Shown: in pieces, positions 24,975 through 32,473 of the stretch
How the letters are laid out: the number at the start of each line of letters is the position of its first letter
How positions within the stretch are numbered: the first letter of the stretch is position 1
Assembly: GCA_028287685.1 (NCBI GenBank)
Contig: JAQBPE010000424.1
Location: 1-35,300 of the forward strand
DNA length: 35,300 nt
Origin: Cyanobacteria bacterium RYN_339
GTDB taxonomy: Bacteria > Cyanobacteriota > Sericytochromatia > S15B-MN24 > JAQBPE01
Reading direction: 5' to 3'
Notes under the pieces: model-generated
The model's input: only the letters and a program-made list of their open reading frames with translations
Databases searched by the model: none
Told to the model about the DNA's origin: nothing
Position numbers and translations under genes: made by a program

Positions 24975-24980
24975 GATAAT
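24975..24980 (+). promoter_or_regulatory. -10 element seven bases from the BIG2 gene ATG
   Basis: GATAAT lies seven bases before the ATG at 24988, with no Shine-Dalgarno. Another hexamer, TAGAAT at 24941-24946, is an alternative -10. Neither has a good -35. Confidence 0.4.
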
Positions 24981-24987
24981 GGCCATG

Positions 24988-26052
24988 ATGACCCCGACCC
25001 TTCGTTTCCGGAAAGTGCTTGCCGCCGCGCTCGTCGTGACGGCCCTGGCCGCGTGCAACAACAAGAGCTTGCCGGCCGCGCCACAGCTGCCCTCGCAAGA
25101 CACCTCGAAGCTGTTCGCGCTTTCGATCGGCGGCAGCCACAGCGTCGCGATCGGCGCCAAGGTGCCGCTCAAGGTGGAGGGCGCCGCGGATGATGGCGCG
25201 CCCGTCGCGGTCACGGCCACGCCGGTCTGGAAGTCTTTGAACACGGCGATCGCCAACGTCAGCGCCGCGGGCGTGGTGACGGGCGTCAAGGCCGGTACCG
25301 TCACGATCAAGGCCAACACGGCCAGCCCCGACCGCGAGGCCACCTTCGAGGTGCGCGTGCTGGGCCCCGGTGAGACGCCCCCCCCGGACGCCGACATCTC
25401 CAGCTCCGACAGCTTCGCCACCGACCCTTCCGTGGGCCCGGACGGTTACACCCCGACGGACGGCGCCGGCGCCCTCCCGGACGGCTCCGGCCCCAGCGCC
25501 CCGGCCGACGTGGCGCTCGCGATCTACCCGTCCAGCCCGCGCGTCGGCGTGGGCGAACGTGTGCGCCTGGTCGCTTTGCAGGGGCCCGAAGGCCACGGCG
25601 TGCCCGGCGCGGCCGTCTGGCGCTCCTCCGACACCAAGATCGCCACCGTCGACGAGGGCGGCAGCGTTACGGGCGTGACGGCCGGCGCCGTGACGATCAC
25701 GGCCTCCAGCCTGGCCTACCCCGCGCTGCGCCAGACCACCCGCCTCACGGTCACGGCCCCGGTCAAGCCGGCCGACATCAAGGGGATCCGGATCTCGCCG
25801 TCGCGCGTCACGATGAACGTGGGCGAGACCTTCTGGCTCCTGGCGGAGGTTCCGACCAACAACGGCGACTTCGATCCGCATGTCCAGTGGCAAGTGGCCG
25901 ACGAAAGCATCGCAACCGTCTCCGATACCGGACAAATCACCGCGCGGGCCCCAGGAAAGACCACCGTGAGGGCGATCGCCACCACGTATGATCGGGGCGA
26001 CCTGAGCGCGATCGTGCCCGTCGAAGTGCGAAACACCTCCACTTCGTTTTAA
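24988..26052 (+). CDS. Lipoprotein with bacterial Ig-like (BIG2) domains
   Basis: The protein has 354 residues if started at the third of three close ATGs (24979, 24985, 24988); the first two fall in or next to a -10 hexamer. The lipobox is VTALAAC (C23). Three BIG2-type domains follow: about 38-115, 165-248 and 255-352. Each shows the typical ending seen in TAIANVSAAGVVTGVKAGTVTIKA, TKIATVDEGGSVTGVTAGAV and ESIATVSDTGQITARAPGKT. An Asp/Pro/Ser-rich linker separates the first two. Such proteins are cell-surface or periplasmic adhesion and spacer modules. No enzymatic domain is present. Confidence 0.9.
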   Translation: MTPTLRFRKVLAAALVVTALAACNNKSLPAAPQLPSQDTSKLFALSIGGSHSVAIGAKVPLKVEGAADDGAPVAVTATPVWKSLNTAIANVSAAGVVTGVKAGTVTIKANTASPDREATFEVRVLGPGETPPPDADISSSDSFATDPSVGPDGYTPTDGAGALPDGSGPSAPADVALAIYPSSPRVGVGERVRLVALQGPEGHGVPGAAVWRSSDTKIATVDEGGSVTGVTAGAVTITASSLAYPALRQTTRLTVTAPVKPADIKGIRISPSRVTMNVGETFWLLAEVPTNNGDFDPHVQWQVADESIATVSDTGQITARAPGKTTVRAIATTYDRGDLSAIVPVEVRNTSTSF

Positions 26053-26070
26053 TCTGGGCCCGGAACAAAC

Positions 26071-26101
26071 CGCATGATCCTCGGTCTACGGGGATTATGC
26101 G
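26071..26101. other. 13-bp hairpin in the gap before the ABC operon
   Basis: Bases 26071-26083 pair with 26089-26101 (two wobble pairs on the plus strand) around a five-base loop. There is no T-run, so it is not a standard intrinsic terminator. It lies 19 bases after the BIG2 gene stop and may end that transcript or protect its 3' end. Confidence 0.5.
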
Positions 26102-26141
26102 CCGCCGTGCGGCCAGCACATGTGAACAAATGGCAATCTCT

Positions 26142-26150
26142 TGGTAAAAT
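26142..26150 (+). promoter_or_regulatory. Extended -10 promoter of the ABC export operon
   Basis: TGG-TAAAAT with a weak TGTGAA 18 bases upstream (26121-26126). RNA would start near 26157 and carry a leader of about 48 bases to the small ORF at 26205. Confidence 0.5.
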
Positions 26151-26204
26151 GTGCGGTGCTCCGACTTTTGCCGCGGGCAACCATCGTATAGGAGAAAAGA
26201 AAGC

Positions 26205-26228
26205 ATGCCGAAGGGGACCCACCCATGA
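26205..26228 (+). CDS. Seven-codon leader ORF coupled to the ABC ATPase gene
   Basis: ATG at 26205 opens a seven-codon reading frame (MPKGTHP) that ends in a TGA overlapping the ATPase ATG (ATGA). GGAG at 26191-26194 followed by an A-rich stretch is well placed for this short frame. The ATPase start has its own weaker AAGGGG at 26212-26217, inside the short frame. Translation of the leader could feed ribosomes to the ATPase gene. It may instead be a chance frame, as no peptide function is implied. Confidence 0.35.
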   Translation: MPKGTHP

Positions 26229-27193
26229 TTGACGTCCAAAACCTGACCAAGCGCTACGGCGAGCGCACCGCGGTCAACAACGTGAGCTTCCACGTCTCCA
26301 AGGGCGAAGTCATCGGCTTCCTTGGCCCGAACGGTGCCGGCAAGTCCACGACCATGCGCATGCTCACCGGCTTCCTGAGCCCCACGTCGGGCTCCGTGAA
26401 GATCGGCGGCTTCAACATGAGCGAGAACCCGCTCGAAGCCAAGCGCTTGCTCGGTTACCTGCCCGAGTTGCCGCCCCTGTACCACGAGATGACCGTCCGG
26501 GATTACCTGGACTTCGTGGGCCAGCTCAAGGGCTTGAGCCGCACCCAGCGCAAGGACCGCCTGGAATATTGCCTGGAGAAGTGCTTCCTGAAGGACCGCC
26601 GCAACCAGCTGATCCAGACGTTGTCCAAGGGCTACAAGCAGCGCGTGGGCATCGCCCAGGCCCTGATCCACAACCCGCCTGTCTTGATCTTGGACGAGCC
26701 CACCAGCGGCCTCGACCCGGCGCAGATCATCCAGATCCGCTCGCTGATCAAGGAGCTGGCGGTCGAGCACACCATCATCCTGTCCACCCACATCCTCCCC
26801 GAGGTCCAGAACACCTGCTCGCGCGTGCTGATCATCAGCAACGGCCAGGTAGCGGCCGAGGGCAACCCGGAAGAGCTCGAGGCGCAGCTGCAAGGCGGCA
26901 TGCGCATCAGCGTCACGGTGCGTGGCCCGCAGGACGCCGTGGCGGCCCGCGTCAAGGAAATCGCCGGCGGCGCGACCGTCGTTGCGACGCCGCGTGACGG
27001 CGGCCTGGTGACCGTCGAGATCAACGCCTCGGGGACCGCTGACGTCCGCGAGCAGCTGGCTTCCACGATCGTGGGCGCCGGCTGGGGCCTGGTGGAGCTG
27101 AAGAGCGTCAACCTGAGCCTGGAAGAAATCTTCCTCAAGCTCACCACCACGGAGCCGACGGCGGCCGTACAAAAGGAGACCCTGAATGTCTAA
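26225..27193 (+). CDS. ABC transporter ATPase (GldA-like)
   Basis: This 322-residue ATPase subunit has Walker A GPNGAGKST (34-42), signature LSKGYKQRVGIAQAL, Walker B VLILDEPTSGLD and switch His in ILSTHIL. The C-terminal 90 residues form the extra domain seen in GldA/CcmA-type exporters. With the three genes that follow (permease, GldG-like, DUF4340) it forms the auxiliary Gld-type system. Such systems are linked to gliding in Bacteroidetes but widespread elsewhere, with export or envelope roles. It overlaps the permease gene by 8 bases. Confidence 0.93.
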   Translation: MIDVQNLTKRYGERTAVNNVSFHVSKGEVIGFLGPNGAGKSTTMRMLTGFLSPTSGSVKIGGFNMSENPLEAKRLLGYLPELPPLYHEMTVRDYLDFVGQLKGLSRTQRKDRLEYCLEKCFLKDRRNQLIQTLSKGYKQRVGIAQALIHNPPVLILDEPTSGLDPAQIIQIRSLIKELAVEHTIILSTHILPEVQNTCSRVLIISNGQVAAEGNPEELEAQLQGGMRISVTVRGPQDAVAARVKEIAGGATVVATPRDGGLVTVEINASGTADVREQLASTIVGAGWGLVELKSVNLSLEEIFLKLTTTEPTAAVQKETLNV

Positions 27194-27896
27194 GATTCTG
27201 GCCATCGCCGGCCGGGAGCTGCGCAGCTACTTCGTTTCGCCCCTGGCCTACGTCGTTGCCGCGTTCTTCATGCTCGTGGCGGGCTACCTGTTCTCGTTGA
27301 TCCTGTATCACACCAAGCAGGCCAACCTCCAACCCCTGTTCTCGAACCTGGCGGTCATGTTCCTGCTGATCACCCCCGCGCTCACGATGCGCCTCCTGGC
27401 CGACGAACGGCGCACGGGCACGATCGAGCTGCTGATGACGTCGCCGCTCACGGACCGCGAGCTGGTGCTGGGCAAGTACCTGGCCGCCGTCACCTACCTG
27501 GCCTTCCTGCTGGCCCTCACCTTCGTGTTCCCGCTCATCCTGGCCGTCTCGGCCAAGCCTGACTGGGCCCCGATCTGGACCGGCTACCTCGGCACGATGC
27601 TGCTGGGTTCATCGTTCATGGCGCTGGGCGTGCTGGCCAGCTCGCTCACGGCCAACATGATCATCGCGGCGATGATCACCTTCGCCCTGTCCCTGGTGGT
27701 CTGGCTGCTGCCTTCGGCTGGCCAGATGTTCGGCGGCTCCGCCAACGACGTGATGACGTATATGTCCGTCATCAACCACCAGGAGAACCTGGGCCGTGGC
27801 GTCCTGGACACCACGGACATCCTCTTCTACCTGTCCTTCATCGTCGCCTGTCTCTTCATGACCGTCCGGTCTGTCGAGACCTACCACTGGAGATAG
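27186..27896 (+). CDS. ABC-2 type permease (GldF-like)
   Basis: This 236-residue integral membrane protein has six hydrophobic segments (starting near residues 17, 54, 97, 132, 160 and 215). The opening ILAIAGRELRSYFVSPLAYV and MRLLADERRTGTIELLMTSPLTDRELVLGKY are characteristic of GldF-type permeases. It should form the membrane channel for the ATPase encoded just upstream. The overlap with the ATPase gene and a three-base gap to the next gene indicate tight coupling. Confidence 0.92.
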   Translation: MSKILAIAGRELRSYFVSPLAYVVAAFFMLVAGYLFSLILYHTKQANLQPLFSNLAVMFLLITPALTMRLLADERRTGTIELLMTSPLTDRELVLGKYLAAVTYLAFLLALTFVFPLILAVSAKPDWAPIWTGYLGTMLLGSSFMALGVLASSLTANMIIAAMITFALSLVVWLLPSAGQMFGGSANDVMTYMSVINHQENLGRGVLDTTDILFYLSFIVACLFMTVRSVETYHWR

Positions 27897-27899
27897 CCC

Positions 27900-29468
27900 A
27901 TGCAACCGAACCAACCGTTGCGCGGACCCGATGACGAGCTGACCACCCTGGATAAGGTCAACCTCGGCTTCGGCGTCCTCGCCATCCTGTTCCTCGTCGG
28001 CTCGCTGGCGCTGTCGTACCTGCCGGCCACCGTCACCCAGGGCAAGGTCCCCGAAGGCCTGCCCAACCAGCTCCGCATGGCGGGCATGGCCTTCATGGCG
28101 CTCTACGCGCTGACGTTGGCCTACCTCAAGCGCAAGGACCTGGGCATGATGGCCGGGACCAAGCAAGCCAAGGGCGGCGTCAACATCGGCCTGCAAATCA
28201 TCGCCGTGATCGGCATCCTGGCCGCCGCCAACTACTTCGGCGCGCGCCACCACAACCGCGTGGACCTGACGGAGAACAAGCAGTACAGCCTCTCCGAGCA
28301 GACCCGCAAGATCGTCGCCAACCTGAAGGAGCCCGTCACGGTGACGTTGTTCGCCAAGAGCGGCGACACGTACTCCGAGAATCTAAAGCACCTCTGGAAG
28401 GAATACACCTACTACGGCGACAAGCTGAAGCTCGACATCATCGATGTCGACAAGGATCCGACCCAGGCCCGCGTCAACAAGATCACGGCCTACGGCTCCT
28501 CCATGCTGTCGCGTGGCACCCGTAAGACCACGATCACCGGCTCCCAGGAGCAGGACCTCACGTCCGCGCTCTTGAAGGTGACCCAGGACTCGCAGAAAGT
28601 CGTCTACTTCGTCGTCGGCCACGGCGAGATGCAGTACGACAAGTTCGACAAGGAAGGCCTGTCCAACGCCAAGGACGCGTTGGAGAAGCAGAACTACAAG
28701 CTGGACCAGCTGCCGTTGTTCAACACCGGCAAGGTGCCCGCCGACGCCGCCGTGGTCGTCATTGCCGGCCCGAAGACCCCGTTGCAGCCGCAAGAGATCG
28801 CGGCCCTCGAGGACTTCATCGACAACCACAACGGCCGCGTGTACCTGAGCCTCCAGCCCCAAGTCGATGCCCACCTGGGCGACTTCGCCAAGAAGTACGG
28901 CATCGTGATCCACGACGACCTGGTGCTGGACCCCAAGCTGAACTTCTTCGGCGACCTGGCCGCGCCGGCCATCCAGAAGTTCAACTTCCACACCACCACC
29001 ACGGGCCTGCAGGCCGCCTACTTCCCCGGCGCCCGGTCGCTGGATAAGCTGGAGCCCGCACCCAAGGACGTCACCGTGACCGTGTTGGTCGAGTCCAGCC
29101 CCACCGGCTACGGCGAGACCGACCTCAAGACCCGCCCCGTCAAGTTCGACGAAGGCAAGGACACCAAGGGCCCAGTGAAGCTGGTCATGCTGGCCGAGCA
29201 CGGCAAGGGCCGCCTGATAGTGGCCGGCAACACCTACTTCTTCAGCAACCAGGCCTACCAGAACTTCAACAACGGCGACCTCTTCCTGAACGCCGTGAAC
29301 TGGATGGCCGACGAGGAGAACCTCGTCTCGATCCCGCCCAAGGACAACGCCCCGAAGACCGTAAATTTACTGCCCGAGCAGTACACGTCGATCTTCTACG
29401 GCACCGTGCTCGGCATCCCCCTGGCGTTGCTGCTTTGCGCGGCCGGCGTCTGGTGGAAGCGGAGGTAA
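27900..29468 (+). CDS. GldG-like ABC-associated auxiliary protein
   Basis: This 522-residue protein has three N-terminal transmembrane helices (about 20-42, 58-75 and 95-115), a large exported domain and one C-terminal helix (about 498-517) ending in WWKRR. The exported domain has HNRVDLTENKQYSLSEQTRK, TVTLFAKSG, YFVVGHGEMQYDKFDKEG and VVVIAGPKTPLQPQEIAALE, the pattern of the GldG/PF09822 family. It partners the permease in the Gld-type complex and is thought to bind an envelope ligand. The order ATPase, permease, GldG, DUF4340 is conserved in many bacteria. Confidence 0.9.
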   Translation: MQPNQPLRGPDDELTTLDKVNLGFGVLAILFLVGSLALSYLPATVTQGKVPEGLPNQLRMAGMAFMALYALTLAYLKRKDLGMMAGTKQAKGGVNIGLQIIAVIGILAAANYFGARHHNRVDLTENKQYSLSEQTRKIVANLKEPVTVTLFAKSGDTYSENLKHLWKEYTYYGDKLKLDIIDVDKDPTQARVNKITAYGSSMLSRGTRKTTITGSQEQDLTSALLKVTQDSQKVVYFVVGHGEMQYDKFDKEGLSNAKDALEKQNYKLDQLPLFNTGKVPADAAVVVIAGPKTPLQPQEIAALEDFIDNHNGRVYLSLQPQVDAHLGDFAKKYGIVIHDDLVLDPKLNFFGDLAAPAIQKFNFHTTTTGLQAAYFPGARSLDKLEPAPKDVTVTVLVESSPTGYGETDLKTRPVKFDEGKDTKGPVKLVMLAEHGKGRLIVAGNTYFFSNQAYQNFNNGDLFLNAVNWMADEENLVSIPPKDNAPKTVNLLPEQYTSIFYGTVLGIPLALLLCAAGVWWKRR

Positions 29469-29478
29469 GTAGGCAACC

Positions 29479-30237
29479 ATGAAGCAGAACCAGCAATTCA
29501 CGATCGCACTCGTGGCCGGAGCCATCGCGCTCGGCGGCTACATGTACTTCGTGGAATCGAAGAAAGAAACGCCGACCGACAGCAAGGACGTGGAGGTCTG
29601 GAGCCTCTCTGACGCCGCGGCCAAGGACCTCAACACGCTCTACATCAAGGACGTGAACAAGGAAGCCACCTACACCCGCTCGGGAGAGACGTGGACGAAG
29701 TCGGACGAGCCCACCCGCCAGGTGGACAAGGCCCAGTTCGACGGCGCCTACAACCCTCTCAAGACCCTCACGGCCAGCCGCAAGGTGGAAGACCGCCCCA
29801 GCGACAAGGCCAAGTACGGCTTCGCCCAGCCCCAGACGGTGGTCCGTTGGGGCGCTGCGGACTCGAAGTACGCGCTCGAGGTGGGCGACAAGAACCCGAC
29901 CGGCGACGGCTACTACGTCCATGTCCTGAAGGACGACGGCGTCTACACCATCGCCAGCTACAAGGTCGAGGCGTGGAAGAACCTCGCGCAGAAGCCGCCT
30001 TTGGTGGCCCTGCCGAGCCCTTCGCCCACTGCCGCGGCCGCAACCGGGGCCAGCGGTGCGGCAACGCCCGCGGCGGTGCCCGCGACGACCGTCCCGGCCG
30101 CGTCGGCCAAGCCGGTCGCTCCGGTCAAGCCGGTCACGCCCCCGACGACCGCGCCCGCGAAGCCGGTCGCCACGGCCACCCCGGCGCCCGCCACGGCGGC
30201 GCCGACCACGGCCCCCTCTCCCGTCGCCTCGAAGTAG
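29479..30237 (+). CDS. DUF4340 protein of the Gld-type ABC operon
   Basis: This 252-residue protein has one N-terminal transmembrane anchor (about 7-24). Residues 35-175 match the DUF4340 repeat pattern: VWSLSDAAAKDLNTLYIKDV, TYTRSGETWTKSDEPTRQVD and KYGFAQPQTVVRWGAADSKY. The last 75 residues are Ala/Pro/Thr/Val-rich low complexity, an unusually long tail probably disordered in the cell envelope. DUF4340 proteins commonly follow GldG and are assumed to be part of the same complex. The gene is ten bases after GldG and ends just before a terminator. Confidence 0.88.
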   Translation: MKQNQQFTIALVAGAIALGGYMYFVESKKETPTDSKDVEVWSLSDAAAKDLNTLYIKDVNKEATYTRSGETWTKSDEPTRQVDKAQFDGAYNPLKTLTASRKVEDRPSDKAKYGFAQPQTVVRWGAADSKYALEVGDKNPTGDGYYVHVLKDDGVYTIASYKVEAWKNLAQKPPLVALPSPSPTAAAATGASGAATPAAVPATTVPAASAKPVAPVKPVTPPTTAPAKPVATATPAPATAAPTTAPSPVASK

Positions 30238-30246
30238 GCCCACTCG

Positions 30247-30274
30247 AAGCCCCCGACCCCGGTCGGGGGCTTTC
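30247..30274 (+). terminator. Terminator of the Gld-type ABC operon
   Basis: A 12-base perfect inverted repeat (30247-30258 with 30261-30272) with a GC-rich stem ends in a short TTT run, starting ten bases after the DUF4340 stop. Confidence 0.8.
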
Positions 30275-30318
30275 CTCATGAGGGTTAGCGCCTGCTTCGG
30301 GCTGGGTACGGATCGGGT

Positions 30319-30957
30319 ATGGTACCCCGGTTGTTCACTGCCCTGATCTTGGTCGCGCTGGCAGCGCCCATGGCGCGCGCCGCCGACGATGCGGCGCTGC
30401 CGGACACGCCGCGCGTCATGAGCGTGATCGAGTGGTTGAACACGGAGACGCGGAACTCCGAGCTGGCCGTGCTCGGGCAGGTCGTGGCAAATGGCTATCC
30501 GAACGCCGCCACGGGCCGCGTGAAGGTCACGCTCAAGGTTGGCCAGGTCTACAACGGTCCACCGCTGGGCAAGCGCGTCGAGGTCGAGCTCAAGCCCGGC
30601 TTCCGGGGCGGCAAGTACCTCATGCCGTCACCCTTGTTGAAGGACCAGTGGGCCTTGCTGTTCCTCCGGAACGAGGGCGGCCACTGGGTCGCGCCGCCGG
30701 TCGGCCGCGTGATCGAGACGCCCTATAAGGGCCTGACTTTCTACCCCGGCTACAACGTCGTGCTGGAAGACGCGGCCCCTGGGCTGTCGTGGAGCTACGT
30801 GCTCGATTCCTTGCAGCTGTTGGTGGCCACGCGCAAGCAGATCATGAGCGGCTACATGCCGCAGCTGCGCACCGCCGTGTCCAAGGAGCAGCGCGACCGC
30901 ATCCAGTGGACCATCGAGATGCAGGTCAAGGAGCAGCTAGGGCTGCCGGTGCCGTGA
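30319..30957 (+). CDS. Secreted protein of unknown function (212 residues)
   Basis: The signal peptide (about 1-21, LFTALILVALAAPMARA) is followed by a mature part of about 190 residues. Residues 45-135 look beta-rich (SELAVLGQVVANGYPNAATG, VKVTLKVGQVYNGPPLGKRV and VEVELKPGF), resembling small secreted beta-sandwich domains. The C-terminal 60 residues are helical. I recognise no family. No Shine-Dalgarno is visible before the ATG. The stop overlaps the GTG start of the metallopeptidase (GTGA), so the two are translationally coupled and may act together at the cell surface. Confidence 0.72.
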   Translation: MVPRLFTALILVALAAPMARAADDAALPDTPRVMSVIEWLNTETRNSELAVLGQVVANGYPNAATGRVKVTLKVGQVYNGPPLGKRVEVELKPGFRGGKYLMPSPLLKDQWALLFLRNEGGHWVAPPVGRVIETPYKGLTFYPGYNVVLEDAAPGLSWSYVLDSLQLLVATRKQIMSGYMPQLRTAVSKEQRDRIQWTIEMQVKEQLGLPVP

Positions 30958-32468
30958 AGACCGCGGCGCGGCTCGGCTGGCTGACGGCAATGGTGCTGGC
31001 GGCCGGGGGCTGTTGGGCGCCGACGGAAATCAGGCCCGGCACGGATCTGACGGTGGCCTCGTTGCTCTCCGGCAGCACCAGCGCGCAAATCACGGAGATT
31101 CCGCCCGGCCGCGAGGTGGAGGTGCCCCTGGGCCCCAACCGCGAGGCCTTCCTCGTGATCAACTCCCAGCAACTGGCGGCGGAGAAGATGACGCTGTCCG
31201 TCTCCGCCGGCCGCGCGTTCAATGCCCCGGGCTTCACGCTCCAGGCGACGCCGCCGATCGGCCTGCCCCCCTTCGAGACGCGCTTGCACGCGATGGAGGC
31301 ATCCCTTCGACAAGCCCCACCGCCGATGACGCGGCATTTGGCGGCGGTGCCGCACTACGAGATTGGCTCGCACGAGAGCTTCTGGGTGATCGCGGACCTC
31401 CAGGACGGCCAATCCACGGAAATCCAGGTGCCCGCCCATGCCGCCTACGTGGGCACCCACTGCTACGTCTTCGTGGACGACCAGGCCACGGACGACGCCT
31501 TGCCGGACCGGATCGCCCAGATCGGCCAGAACTTCGACGCCAAGATCTTCCCCACGGACACGCGGATCTTCGGCGAGGCGCTGGCGACGGGCGTGAACGG
31601 CGACCCCAAGGTGACGCTGCTGATCTCGCCCGTGGTCGGCAACTACGGCAAGGACACCACGATCGGGTACTTCACGCTGCGCGACCTGTTCGCGCCCGGC
31701 GCCGACCCCACCAACCCCTTGTTGAAGCACAGCAACCAACGCCTGATGCTCTACATCTCGCCCTACGTCGTGGCACGCGGCCAGGCCGCCGACTACCTGG
31801 GCACGATCGCCCACGAGTGCCAACACCTCATCAATGCCAGCCAGAAGCTCTTCCACCGGGGATCCGGGCCGCCGCAGACGGAAGATCTGTGGCTGGACGA
31901 GAGCCTCGCGATGTACGCGATGGAAGCCAACGGCTACGGGCTGTCGGGCAGTGGCAGCGTGGTCTACAACCACGTCGCCGCCTACCTCGCGAACCCGGGC
32001 AGCTACTCGCTGGTGGACTGGAGCGGCAACCCCCAGCAAAGCGGCTATGGCCCCGGCTACCTGTTTGCCACCTACCTGGCCGATCGCTTCGGCGAGGGCC
32101 TGCTGCGCGACCTGGTCACCAGCCCGCAGGTGGGCCTGGCCAACCTGAACGCGCGGCTGGCCACCCATGCGACCAGCTTCCGCCAGGTGTTCACGGAATG
32201 GACGGCGGCGAACTTGCTGGACGGGACGAACCTGACGGCCGACCCGCGCTATAATTACCGAACGCTCGACCTGTTGGGCGCTTACAGCGGCCGCCGGTTG
32301 CGCGGCCTCCACCTGGATCCCGTGAAGGTGCCCACGGTGGGCTCGTTGCCCTTCCGGCCCTACAGCGCCCAGTACATCTTCCTACCGCCCGCGGATGGCA
32401 CCAGCCTCCGCTTCACCCTCCGGGGCAGCCAAAGCCTGAACTTCGGTGGCCTCGTCGTTTCCCCTTGA
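30954..32468 (+). CDS. M30-like zinc metallopeptidase, exported
   Basis: The protein has 504 residues from a GTG start inside the GTGA overlap. The N-terminal signal ends in AAGGC, a poor but possible lipobox (C20). Residues about 165-450 resemble the hyicolysin (M30) peptidases: YVFVDDQATD, TLLISPVVGNYG, GTIAHECQHLINASQKL with H287-E288-x2-H291, and LWLDESLAMYAME with E316 as the likely third zinc ligand. A conserved YGPGYLFATYLADRFG follows. The C-terminal 60 residues are probably beta-sandwich. It cleaves proteins outside the cytoplasm. It is followed within six bases by the Hsp70 gene. Confidence 0.88.
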   Translation: MKTAARLGWLTAMVLAAGGCWAPTEIRPGTDLTVASLLSGSTSAQITEIPPGREVEVPLGPNREAFLVINSQQLAAEKMTLSVSAGRAFNAPGFTLQATPPIGLPPFETRLHAMEASLRQAPPPMTRHLAAVPHYEIGSHESFWVIADLQDGQSTEIQVPAHAAYVGTHCYVFVDDQATDDALPDRIAQIGQNFDAKIFPTDTRIFGEALATGVNGDPKVTLLISPVVGNYGKDTTIGYFTLRDLFAPGADPTNPLLKHSNQRLMLYISPYVVARGQAADYLGTIAHECQHLINASQKLFHRGSGPPQTEDLWLDESLAMYAMEANGYGLSGSGSVVYNHVAAYLANPGSYSLVDWSGNPQQSGYGPGYLFATYLADRFGEGLLRDLVTSPQVGLANLNARLATHATSFRQVFTEWTAANLLDGTNLTADPRYNYRTLDLLGAYSGRRLRGLHLDPVKVPTVGSLPFRPYSAQYIFLPPADGTSLRFTLRGSQSLNFGGLVVSP

Positions 32469-32473
32469 GGTCC

